Shown here: piece after piece, positions 1 through 6,100 of the stretch
How positions within the stretch are numbered: position 1 is the first letter of the stretch
Layout: every line of letters starts with the position of its first letter
Assembly: GCA_946479205.1 (NCBI GenBank)
Contig: CAMLFJ010000198.1
Span: 1-6,593 of the forward strand
DNA from: an uncultured bacterium
GTDB lineage: Bacteria; Methylomirabilota; Methylomirabilia; Rokubacteriales; CSP1-6
Direction: 5' to 3'
Length of the DNA stretch: 6,593 nucleotides
Notes under the pieces: generated by a model
What the model was told of the DNA's origin: nothing
Databases searched by the model: none
The model's input: only the letters and a program-made list of their open reading frames with translations
Program-made: the position numbers and the translations under genes

Positions 1-1
1 C

Positions 2-58
2 CCGGCCGGCTCGTTGACGCGGCCGGAGGCCCTGTGGGATCATAAGCGCCCGTCATGA
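2..58 (+). CDS. C-terminal end of an unidentified upstream gene (partial)
   Basis: Reading from base 2 gives 18 open codons (PAGSLTRPEALWDHKRPS) ending at TGA 56-58, which overlaps the rimO start as ATGA. Fifteen of the 18 third positions are G or C, the style of the real genes here. The competing frame from base 1 ends at TAA 43-45 and has only 9 of 14 GC third positions. The ATGA overlap would couple its translation to rimO, which has no clear Shine-Dalgarno of its own. Too little is visible to name a product, and it could be non-coding. Confidence 0.35.
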   Translation, partial: PAGSLTRPEALWDHKRPS

Positions 59-1380
59 AAGTCCATTTCACGACCCTCGGCTGCCCCAAGAACCAGGTGG
101 ACTCCGAGCTGATGCTGGGCATGCTCTCCCAGGCCGGGCATCAGATCGTGGAGGCCGCCGAGGCCGCCGACTGCCTCGTGGTCAATACCTGCGCGTTCAT
201 CGACCGGGCCCGCGAGGAATCGGTGAACACGATCCTCGAGCTGGCCCAGCTCAAGGAGCGGGGGCGGGCGCGCGCGCTCATCGTGACGGGCTGTCTCACC
301 CAGCGGTACGGCGGCGAGATCCAGACCGAGATTCCCGAGATCAACGCCATCCTCGGGACCTCGGAGCTGCACCGCATCGTGGATCTCGTGAACCAGGCCG
401 ACGGGCGGCAGGCCTGGGTGAGCGCGGCCCCTCCCGGCTACCTGTACGACGCGCAGACCCCGCGGCTGCTCACCGGCCGGGTGCCCTACGCGTACGTGAA
501 GATCGCCGAGGGCTGCGACATGGGTTGCACGTTCTGCGCGATCCCTCAGTTCCGCGGCAAGCACCGGAGCCGCCCGCTCGCCGACATCGTCGCGGAGGTC
601 AACGGGCTCGCGCGGCGCGGGATCCAGGAAGCCATCCTGGTCTCGCAGGACACGCTGGCCTACGGACGCGATCTCTCCGGCAACGGCGACATCGGCGACC
701 TGCTCCTGGCGCTCTCCGACACGTCGATGCCGTGGATCCGGCCGATGTACCTGCATCCCGCGCACGTCACCGAGCGGCTCATCGCCAAGTGGCAGCGCGC
801 GCGCGTGGTGCCGTATCTCGACATGCCGGTCCAGCACGGCGACGACGGGATCCTGCGCGCGATGCGCCGCGGCGTCACCGCCCAGCGCATGAAGGACATC
901 GTCGCCCGGCTGCGCGACGCGATTCCCGGCGTCACCCTCCGTACCACCGTGCTGGTGGGCTTCCCGGGCGAGACGGAGGCCGCGTTCCAGAACCTCCTCG
1001 GCTTCGTGGAGGACGCGGGCTTCGATCGGCTCGGGGTCTTCACCTACTCGGTGGAGGAGGGCACGCCGGCCGCCGACATGGGTGATCAGGTCCCGGCGGA
1101 GGTGATGGCCGAGCGCGCCCAGCAGGTGCAGGACCTCCAGGACCGGCTGGCCTGGCCGCGCCAGAAGGCCCTCTTCGGCACCCGCCAGACCGTGCTGGTG
1201 GACGGGCCGAGCGCGGACTCCGCGTTCCCCTTCGAGGGCCGGACCGCCGGCCAGGCGCCCGAGATCGACGGCGTGGTGCTCCTGCGCGACCGCGCGCTCG
1301 CCCCCGGCCGTTTTGTGCCCGGCCGTTTTGCAGAGGTCGCCATCGTCGAGGTCGAGGGCTACGAGCTCGTCGGGGAATAG
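55..1380 (+). CDS. rimO: Ribosomal protein S12 methylthiotransferase RimO
   Basis: Radical-SAM methylthiotransferase of 441 aa, the usual family length. RimO adds a methylthio group to the beta-carbon of a conserved aspartate of ribosomal protein S12 (Asp88/89), using SAM and two [4Fe-4S] clusters in the cytoplasm. The N-terminal UPF0004 domain carries its three cluster cysteines at C10 (LGCPKN), C46 (NTCAF) and C80 (TGCL). The radical-SAM domain has CxxxCxxC at C154, C158 and C161, followed by AIPQFRGKHRSRP, a RimO-type sequence rather than MiaB. A TRAM domain occupies roughly residues 370-441. ATG 55 gives the classic N-terminus MKVHFTTLGCPKNQVDSE, although no Shine-Dalgarno is evident; GGAGG at 25-29 is too far away. 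An oddity is a 5-residue tandem duplication, PGRFV-PGRFA, at residues 417-426 in the TRAM domain. Identity is very secure. Confidence 0.97.
   Translation: MKVHFTTLGCPKNQVDSELMLGMLSQAGHQIVEAAEAADCLVVNTCAFIDRAREESVNTILELAQLKERGRARALIVTGCLTQRYGGEIQTEIPEINAILGTSELHRIVDLVNQADGRQAWVSAAPPGYLYDAQTPRLLTGRVPYAYVKIAEGCDMGCTFCAIPQFRGKHRSRPLADIVAEVNGLARRGIQEAILVSQDTLAYGRDLSGNGDIGDLLLALSDTSMPWIRPMYLHPAHVTERLIAKWQRARVVPYLDMPVQHGDDGILRAMRRGVTAQRMKDIVARLRDAIPGVTLRTTVLVGFPGETEAAFQNLLGFVEDAGFDRLGVFTYSVEEGTPAADMGDQVPAEVMAERAQQVQDLQDRLAWPRQKALFGTRQTVLVDGPSADSAFPFEGRTAGQAPEIDGVVLLRDRALAPGRFVPGRFAEVAIVEVEGYELVGE
1303..1332 (+). repeat. 15-bp in-frame tandem duplication in the rimO 3' end
   Basis: Two adjacent 15-base units, CCCGGCCGTTTTGTG (1303-1317) and CCCGGCCGTTTTGCA (1318-1332), match at 13 of 15 positions. 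They encode PGRFV and PGRFA. Compared with E. coli RimO as I recall it (one PGDI followed directly by the final strand and YDLWG), this protein has exactly five extra residues, so a recent slippage duplication is the simplest explanation. The unit also supplies both TTG codons that are in frame with the downstream pgpA. Confidence 0.85.
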
Positions 1381-1411
1381 GCCACTCGGGCCGCTCGATC
1401 GCCTGGCCTTC

Positions 1412-1849
1412 GTGCTGGCCAGCGTGTTCGGCGCGGGCTACGCCCCGGTGGCGTCGGGCACGGTGGGGAGCTTCGTGACCGTGGTGGCGATCTGGTTCCT
1501 GCCCCTCACTCCGCTGCGCATCGCGGTGGCGCTGGTGGTGGTCACCCTCATCGGCATCTGGGCCGGCTCGCGCGTCGAGCGCGTGCTGGGCCGGAAGGAC
1601 CCCGGGGTCATCGTGATCGACGAGGTCGCGGGCATGCTGCTCTCGGTGATCCTGCTGCCGCGGACCATTCCGGTGCTCGTCACCGCCTTCCTGCTGTTCC
1701 GGCTCTTCGACATCTGGAAGCCATTCCCGGCGCGCGAGAGCCAGGTCCTCACCGGCGGCGTGGGCGTGATGGTGGACGATCTCATCGCGGGCGTCTACGC
1801 GCTGGTGCTCGTGCTGGGCGCGCGCGCCCTCTTCGGCGTCCCCGCGTGA
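1412..1849 (+). CDS. pgpA: Phosphatidylglycerophosphatase A (PgpA)
   Basis: Inner-membrane phosphatase that dephosphorylates phosphatidylglycerol phosphate to phosphatidylglycerol, the precursor of cardiolipin. Counting from GTG 1412 (145 aa), the family motifs are all present: GAGYAPVASGTVGS (7-20), the acidic IDEVAGM (69-75), RLFDIWKPFP (97-106) and GGVGVMVDDLIAGV (115-128). Hydrophobic segments lie at about 21-50, 76-96 and 124-141. The start is uncertain. The frame is open back into rimO, but its only other start codons are TTG 1328 (173 aa) and TTG 1313 (178 aa), both within rimO. The extension they add is Arg/Ser-rich and looks like an out-of-frame shadow. Family members usually begin near the leucine at 1394-1405, where no standard start exists (CTG 1403 is the nearest). 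No Shine-Dalgarno helps decide. The function is secure; the first 10-15 residues are not. Confidence 0.9.
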   Translation: MLASVFGAGYAPVASGTVGSFVTVVAIWFLPLTPLRIAVALVVVTLIGIWAGSRVERVLGRKDPGVIVIDEVAGMLLSVILLPRTIPVLVTAFLLFRLFDIWKPFPARESQVLTGGVGVMVDDLIAGVYALVLVLGARALFGVPA

Positions 1850-1856
1850 GGCGGCC

Positions 1857-3107
1857 GTGAGCGGCGCCTGGATCCTGACGGTGGGCGCCGCGCAGCTGGG
1901 CGCGGCCGACGACCCGGCGGGGATGATGGTGGCGCGCGCGCTCCTGGCCGAGGGCGTGCCGGTGGCCTCGCGCCAGGTCGTGGACGAGGACGAGACCGCG
2001 GTGGAGGAAGCCCTGCGCGGCGCGGTCGAGGCCGCTTCGCTGGTGGTGGTGCTCGCCCAGCCGGGCGGCTCGAGCGGCGAGGTGGTCCGGCGCGCGCTCT
2101 CGCGTCTCGGCGGGGCGCGGTTGGTGCTGAACGACAAGCTCCTCGCCGCGATGGAGGAGGACTTCGCCCGGCGCGGGCAGGCGATGCCGCGGCGGCTCGA
2201 TCGCCTGGCGCTCCTGCCGCAGGGCGCCCTGCTCTGGCCCGCGGCGGGGGAGCCCGCGTGGGTGCTCGAGGCCGGGCGCGCCGCGGTGGCGGTGCTGCCC
2301 GCCGGCTCCGCGATGCTCGCCTCCCTCGTGGAGTCGCATCTGCGCCCGCTCGCGCGCCAGCGGCTCGGCGGGGGCGAGAGCACCGTGCTCCGCACGCTGC
2401 ACACCACCGGCCTCTCGCCCGCGGACGCGGAGGAGCGCCTCGGGCGCTGGCTCGGCGTCGAGGGCGCGGTCACCGTCTCCTGCGTCCCGGTGGACGGCGA
2501 CGTGTGGGTGCAGCTCCGCTCGCGCGCGGCCTCCCGCGGCGCGGCGGAGGCGGCGCTGGCCCCCGTGGAGAGAGAGGTGCGCGAGGTCCTCGGGCCGGAC
2601 TGCTGGGGCAAGGACGAGGACACCCTCGAAGTCGTGGTGGGCCGGCTCCTGCTCGACCGCCGGCTCACCGTGTCCATGGCCGAGTCCTGCACCGGCGGGC
2701 TGGTCGGCCACCGGCTGACCAACATCGCGGGCTCCTCCCGCTACGTCGAGCGCGGCGTGGTCGTGTACTCCAACCAGGCCAAGGAGCAGCTGCTGGGCGT
2801 TCCCGAGGGGCTGCTGCGGGCGCATGGCGCGGTGAGCGCGCCGGTGGCGGAGGCGATGGCGGCGGGCATCTGCCGCATCTCCGGCTCGGCCTGCGGGATC
2901 GCGGTGACCGGCATCGCCGGGCCCGATGGCGGCACGCCCGCCAAGCCGGTCGGCACCGTGTTCATCGCGGCGGCCGCGCCCGGCGCGGCCGGGCCGCGCA
3001 TCGCGGTGCGGCGCTTCCGCTTCCCGGGCGGGCGGGAGGCGGTGAAGTGGCAGTCCTCGCAGGCCGCGCTCGACATGCTCCGCCGCGCTCTTCTCGCGCG
3101 GGCGTGA
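1857..3107 (+). CDS. cinA: CinA family protein: degenerate N-terminal domain plus PncC-type NMN amidohydrolase domain
   Basis: A 416-aa protein with full-length CinA architecture. The C-terminal domain (about 255-416) is a good PncC-type nicotinamide-nucleotide amidase, which converts NMN to nicotinate mononucleotide and ammonia in pyridine nucleotide recycling. It shows MAESCTGG (274-281), VVYSNQAKEQLLGV and TGIAGPDGGTPAKPVGTV (from T351). The N-terminal half (about 1-165) keeps the COG1058/MoCF-like layout and the segment LNDKLLAAMEEDFARRGQAMP. However, the signatures are gone: GTELLLG is GAAQLGA (10-16), TGGLGPTxDD is AQPGGSSGE (67-75), and LPGVPxE is LPAGSAM. The ADP-ribose pyrophosphatase activity reported for some CinA proteins is therefore doubtful here. 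GTG 1857 is preceded by GAGG at 1848-1851, which overlaps the pgpA stop 7 nt upstream, implying coupled translation. CinA is a frequent recA neighbour and is competence-induced with recA in Streptococcus pneumoniae. Confidence 0.92.
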   Translation: MSGAWILTVGAAQLGAADDPAGMMVARALLAEGVPVASRQVVDEDETAVEEALRGAVEAASLVVVLAQPGGSSGEVVRRALSRLGGARLVLNDKLLAAMEEDFARRGQAMPRRLDRLALLPQGALLWPAAGEPAWVLEAGRAAVAVLPAGSAMLASLVESHLRPLARQRLGGGESTVLRTLHTTGLSPADAEERLGRWLGVEGAVTVSCVPVDGDVWVQLRSRAASRGAAEAALAPVEREVREVLGPDCWGKDEDTLEVVVGRLLLDRRLTVSMAESCTGGLVGHRLTNIAGSSRYVERGVVVYSNQAKEQLLGVPEGLLRAHGAVSAPVAEAMAAGICRISGSACGIAVTGIAGPDGGTPAKPVGTVFIAAAAPGAAGPRIAVRRFRFPGGREAVKWQSSQAALDMLRRALLARA

Positions 3108-3685
3108 TCCGCGCCTTCGTCGCGCTGCTCCTGGACGAAGCGCTCCGGGCGAGCATCGCGGCCACCATCGAGCGACTGCGCCCGCTGGGCTCGGCGGTCG
3201 CGTGGGTGCCGCCGCGGAACCTCCACGTCACGCTGCACTTCCTCGGTGAGCAGAGCGAGGAGCGCCTCGTCGAGGCCGAAGCCGGGCTGGCCGACGCCGC
3301 GGCCGGGAGCGCGCCGCTGGACGTCACCTTCCACGGGGTCGGCGCGTTTCCCGGCCTCGAGCGCCCGCGCATCCTCTGGGTCGGCCTGGCCCAGGGCGCG
3401 CTCGACGCGCGGCGCCTGCAGGCGCGGGTGACGGACGCGCTCGTCGCGCGCGGGTTCGCCCGGGAGGAGCGGGCGTGGCATCCGCATCTCACCATCGGGC
3501 GCGTCCACGACGAGCGTCGCTGGCGCCGCGAGGCGGGCCCGCCGCTCCGCAGCGCGCTCGCGCAGGTCGCCACCACCACGTTCGGCACGCAGCGCGTGAC
3601 GGACCTGGCGCTGATGCGCAGCGATCTCTCGCCGTCGGGCGCCCGCTATCACGTGCGTCATCTCGCCCCGCTGTCGGGGGCGTGA
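3104..3685 (+). CDS. thpR: RNA 2',3'-cyclic phosphodiesterase ThpR (LigT family, 2H superfamily)
   Basis: A 193-aa cytoplasmic protein of the 2H phosphoesterase superfamily. Characterised members open 2',3'-cyclic phosphate RNA ends to 2'-phosphate and can reversibly make 2'-5' RNA linkages in vitro. Both signature HxT motifs are present: H41-V-T43-L in NLHVTLHFLG and H128-L-T130-I in HPHLTIGRV. The N-terminus MIRAFVALLLDE is typical. The start is GTG 3104, overlapping the cinA stop as GTGA (3104-3107); there is no clear Shine-Dalgarno, so translational coupling to cinA is likely. The frame stays open upstream into cinA, but that extension is an Arg/Ala/Gly-rich shadow. Length is slightly above E. 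coli ThpR. The order cinA-ligT-recA matches a DNA-damage-inducible operon known in Deinococcus radiodurans; the physiological role of the enzyme remains unclear. Confidence 0.93.
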   Translation: MIRAFVALLLDEALRASIAATIERLRPLGSAVAWVPPRNLHVTLHFLGEQSEERLVEAEAGLADAAAGSAPLDVTFHGVGAFPGLERPRILWVGLAQGALDARRLQARVTDALVARGFAREERAWHPHLTIGRVHDERRWRREAGPPLRSALAQVATTTFGTQRVTDLALMRSDLSPSGARYHVRHLAPLSGA

Positions 3686-3707
3686 CGCCGGCGCGGGTGT
3701 ATCGGAT

Positions 3708-3722
3708 TTTCTCGAGTTTCTC
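3708..3722 (+). repeat. Short direct repeat TTTCTC-GAG-TTTCTC upstream of the recA promoter
   Basis: Two TTTCTC hexamers (3708-3713 and 3717-3722) separated by GAG lie in the locally AT-rich stretch 3701-3722, 12 bases before the -35 candidate. The position would suit an activator site, UP-like element or operator. The repeat is short and could be chance; no known operator is recognised. Confidence 0.25.
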
Positions 3723-3733
3723 ACCGGTCCCGC

Positions 3734-3762
3734 TTGACAGCGTCGGGCCGGCGTTCCACAGT
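3734..3762 (+). promoter_or_regulatory. Candidate sigma70-type promoter for recA
   Basis: A perfect -35 hexamer TTGACA (3734-3739) is followed after 17 bp by CACAGT (3757-3762), which matches TATAAT at three positions, including the A at position 2 and the final T. It lies in the only sizeable intergenic region (3686-3814, 129 nt) and would start the transcript near 3769, giving a 5' leader of about 45 nt. I found no E. coli type (CTGT-N8-ACAG), Gram-positive type (GAAC-N4-GTTC) or alphaproteobacterial type (GTTC-N7-GTTC) LexA box here. Confidence 0.6.
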
Positions 3763-3802
3763 GCTCGGGACACCTGAGCGCACCGATTCGACACTCCAGC
3801 AC

Positions 3803-3809
3803 GAGGAGA
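3803..3809 (+). promoter_or_regulatory. Strong Shine-Dalgarno of recA
   Basis: GAGGAGA, containing AGGAG at 3804-3808, sits 6 nt before ATG 3815. It decides the start in favour of [13 protein letters not shown] over in-frame upstream codons such as TTG 3734, which is part of the -35 element. This is the best ribosome-binding site in the window, fitting a highly expressed protein. Confidence 0.85.
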
Positions 3810-3814
3810 CACGC

Positions 3815-4861
3815 ATGGCTGACGTCAAGAGCGACCGCCGCCAGGCCCTGGAACTGGCCATTACCGCGATCGACCGCCAGTTCGGCAAGGGCGCCATCAT
3901 GCGCCTGGGCCAGGGCGGGATCTTCGACGAGATCGCTGTCATTCCAACGGGAGCGCTCCAGCTCGACGTCGCGCTGGGCATCGGCGGCATTCCCCGCGGC
4001 CGGGTCACCGAGATCTACGGGCCGGAATCGTCCGGCAAGACCACGCTCGCGCTCCACATCATCGCGGAGGCGCAGCACATGGGCGGCACCGCCGCCTTCA
4101 TCGATGCCGAGCACGCGCTCGATCCCAAGTACGCCAAGAACCTCGGGGTCAACACCGACGAGCTGCTCATCTCCCAGCCCGATACCGGCGAGCAGGCCCT
4201 CGAGATCGCGGAGGCCCTCGTGCGCTCGAACGCCGTGGACGTGATCGTGATCGACTCGGTGGCCGCGCTCGTGCCGCGGGCCGAGCTGGACGGCGACATG
4301 GGCGACTCGCTCCCGGGCCTGCAGGCGCGGCTCATGTCCCAGGCCCTGCGGAAGCTCACCGCCGCCATCTCCCGGTCCGGCGGGGCGGTCATCTTCATCA
4401 ACCAGATCCGCGAAAAGATTGGCGTCATGTTCGGCTCGCCGGAAACGACCACCGGCGGGCGGGCGCTGAAGTTCTACTCCTCTATACGGTTGGACATCCG
4501 GCGGCAGGACACCATCAAGAACGGCACCGAGGCCATCGGGGTCCGGACCAAGGTTAAAGTAGTGAAGAACAAGCTTTCTCCGCCCTTCCGGGAGGCCGAG
4601 TTCGACGTCATCTACGGCGAGGGGGTCTCCAAGGAAGGGTCGGTCCTGGACCTGGCCGCCGACCACAATGTTGTCGAAAAATCCGGCACTTGGTACACCT
4701 ATAAGAGTGAGCGAATCGGGCAGGGACGGGAGAACGCCAAGCGGTACCTGAAGGACAATCCCAAGCTCTTGGCCGACCTGGAAGTCAAAGTCCGCGATGC
4801 CCTTGGCCTCAAGCCGGTAGGGGGGGCGTCGCAGCCGGCGCCGGAAAAGGTGGCCAAGTAG
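3815..4861 (+). CDS. recA: Recombinase RecA
   Basis: A 348-aa RecA, normal length. It forms ATP-dependent filaments on single-stranded DNA, carries out homology search and strand exchange, and stimulates LexA-type autocleavage. Visible landmarks are Walker A GPESSGKT (69-76), catalytic E99 in FIDAEHAL, Walker B VIVIDS ending near D147, the L1 segment [22 protein letters not shown], the ATP-sensing stretch [22 protein letters not shown] with loop L2, and [12 protein letters not shown]. The numbering is E. coli plus three. LP replaces the HM/HV of many RecA proteins in L1; I recall the LP form from betaproteobacteria. The C-terminal tail ([14 protein letters not shown]) is short and not acidic, unlike E. 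coli RecA. There is no intein. Its own promoter and strong Shine-Dalgarno lie upstream, and pilT follows after 13 nt with no terminator. The last third of the gene is clearly lower in GC than the rest. Confidence 0.99.
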   Translation: MADVKSDRRQALELAITAIDRQFGKGAIMRLGQGGIFDEIAVIPTGALQLDVALGIGGIPRGRVTEIYGPESSGKTTLALHIIAEAQHMGGTAAFIDAEHALDPKYAKNLGVNTDELLISQPDTGEQALEIAEALVRSNAVDVIVIDSVAALVPRAELDGDMGDSLPGLQARLMSQALRKLTAAISRSGGAVIFINQIREKIGVMFGSPETTTGGRALKFYSSIRLDIRRQDTIKNGTEAIGVRTKVKVVKNKLSPPFREAEFDVIYGEGVSKEGSVLDLAADHNVVEKSGTWYTYKSERIGQGRENAKRYLKDNPKLLADLEVKVRDALGLKPVGGASQPAPEKVAK

Positions 4862-4864
4862 GAG
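4860..4864 (+). promoter_or_regulatory. pilT Shine-Dalgarno overlapping the recA stop codon
   Basis: AGGAG at 4860-4864 shares bases with the recA stop TAG (4859-4861) and lies 10 nt before pilT ATG 4875. Ribosomes finishing recA would stop on the pilT binding site, which favours coupled translation from one transcript. Confidence 0.7.
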
Positions 4865-4874
4865 CGGGTAGCCC

Positions 4875-6074
4875 ATGGAACTGCAGCAGCTGCTGACGGA
4901 GACCGCGCAGCGTAAGGCTTCGGACCTGCATTTGAAGCCGGCCTCGAAGCCGATCCTCAGGATCCATGGTCACCTCGAGGTGCAGGACGACCTCCCGCTG
5001 ATCACCCGCGAGTTCATCGACGCGATGGCGAAGACGCTCCTCGGAGAGCGTCGTCTCAACATGTTGATGGAAGGCCGGGAGATGGACCTGGGCTACATGC
5101 TGCCCGGGGTCGGCCGCTTCCGCTGCAACCTCTTCCTCTCCATGGGCGAGGTGCGCGGCGTCTTCCGGCACGTGCCGGAGCGCATCCCCGCCTTCCACGA
5201 GCTGCACCTGCCCAAGGTCCTCGAGCGGCTCTCGATGGAGCGCCGCGGGATGATCCTGGTCACCGGCATCACCGGCTCCGGCAAGTCCACCAGCCTCGCG
5301 TCCATGATCGACTTCATGAACCGGAGCCGGAACGACCACATCGTCACGATCGAGGACCCGATCGAGTTCGTGCACCAGGACAAGAAGTGCGTGATGAGCC
5401 AGCGCGAGATCGGCCACGACTCGGTGAACTTCGCCCAGGCCCTCCGCGCCGCCCTCCGTGAAGACCCCGACATCATGCTGGTCGGTGAGCTGCGCGACGT
5501 GGAGACCATGGAAGTGGGCCTCCACGCGGCGGAGACCGGCCACCTGGTGCTCTCCACGCTCCACACCCTGAACGCGGCGGAGACCATCAACCGGATGATC
5601 TCCATGTTCCCGCCGCACCAGGAGGATCAGATCCGGGGCCAGCTCGCCGCGGTCATCCAGGGCATCGTCTCGCAGCGTCTCGTCGTCCGCGCCGACGGCC
5701 GAGGCCGCGTGCCCGCGGTCGAGATCATGATCGCGACCGGCCTCATCCGCGACTGCATCCGCGAGGCCGACAAGACCCCGCAGATCCCGAGCGTCATCGC
5801 GGCGGGCACCGCGCAGTACGGCATGCAGACCTTCGACCAGTCGCTGCTGCAGCTCTATCGCGAGGAGCTGGTCACGTACGAAACCGCCCGCGACGCCGCG
5901 ACCAACCCGGACGACTTCGACCTCAAGGTCAAGGGCATCTTCTCCACCGGCGAGATGACCTGGGAGCATCCGGGCGGTAGCAACACCGCGTCGACCGCCG
6001 CGCCGATGCAGCCGGGCATGGCCCCCGCGCCGGTCGCCGCCGCGCGCAGCCCCTTCGGCAAGAAGGCGGGGTAG
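4875..6074 (+). CDS. pilT: Type IV pilus retraction ATPase, PilT family
   Basis: A 399-aa hexameric secretion-superfamily ATPase. PilT works at the inner-membrane base of type IV pili and depolymerises pilin to retract the fibre, driving twitching motility and DNA uptake. The N-terminal PAS-like domain (about 1-100) starts with QRKASDLHLKPASKPILRIHG. The core has Walker A GITGSGKST (131-139), Asp box TIEDPIEF (E160, D161), Walker B DIMLVGELRDVET (E205) and His box LSTLHTLNA (H230). The C-terminal AIRNLI motif needed for PilT retraction in Pseudomonas is LIRDCI here (290-295). About 35 Ala/Pro-rich residues follow the usual end and finish KKAG, so the protein is longer than the typical 345 aa. 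PilU or another PilT paralogue is possible. No other pilus gene is in view. It lies between recA and recX and appears to share the recA transcript. Confidence 0.93.
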   Translation: MELQQLLTETAQRKASDLHLKPASKPILRIHGHLEVQDDLPLITREFIDAMAKTLLGERRLNMLMEGREMDLGYMLPGVGRFRCNLFLSMGEVRGVFRHVPERIPAFHELHLPKVLERLSMERRGMILVTGITGSGKSTSLASMIDFMNRSRNDHIVTIEDPIEFVHQDKKCVMSQREIGHDSVNFAQALRAALREDPDIMLVGELRDVETMEVGLHAAETGHLVLSTLHTLNAAETINRMISMFPPHQEDQIRGQLAAVIQGIVSQRLVVRADGRGRVPAVEIMIATGLIRDCIREADKTPQIPSVIAAGTAQYGMQTFDQSLLQLYREELVTYETARDAATNPDDFDLKVKGIFSTGEMTWEHPGGSNTASTAAPMQPGMAPAPVAAARSPFGKKAG

Positions 6075-6100
6075 CCTCGACGCCGCCCGCCCCGGTACTG

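Noticed and set aside
2..26. Inverted repeat CCGGCCG/CGGCCGG before rimO
   Set aside because: Arms are simple GC palindromes with an 11-nt loop and no T tract, expected by chance at this GC content.
1040..2825. Long antisense open frames opposite rimO, pgpA and cinA
   Set aside because: Arg/Ala/Gly/Ser-rich low-complexity translations typical of shadow frames, with no motifs and no ribosome-binding logic.
2258..3103. Possible N-terminal extension of ThpR into cinA
   Set aside because: The extension is an Arg/Gly/Ala shadow of cinA; ThpR homology begins exactly at GTG 3104 (MIRAFVALL) with a GTGA overlap.
3664..3682. Hairpin CGCCCC/GGGGCG at the thpR stop as a terminator
   Set aside because: The stem is only about 6 bp, lies mostly inside the thpR coding sequence, and no T tract follows directly. 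It is weak evidence for a terminator before recA.
3734..3814. Classic SOS box in the recA promoter
   Set aside because: ACAG at 3737-3740 and GTTC at 3753-3756 have no partner at the required spacing for any of the known LexA operators.
4298..4320. LP in place of HM/HV in RecA loop L1 as a novel variant
   Set aside because: The [20 protein letters not shown] form is, as I recall, common in betaproteobacterial RecA, so it is not new.
2741..4876. Very long antisense open frame (711 codons) across cinA, thpR and recA
   Set aside because: In GC-rich DNA the strand opposite real genes is often free of stops. The translation has no recognisable domain and covers three secure + strand genes.
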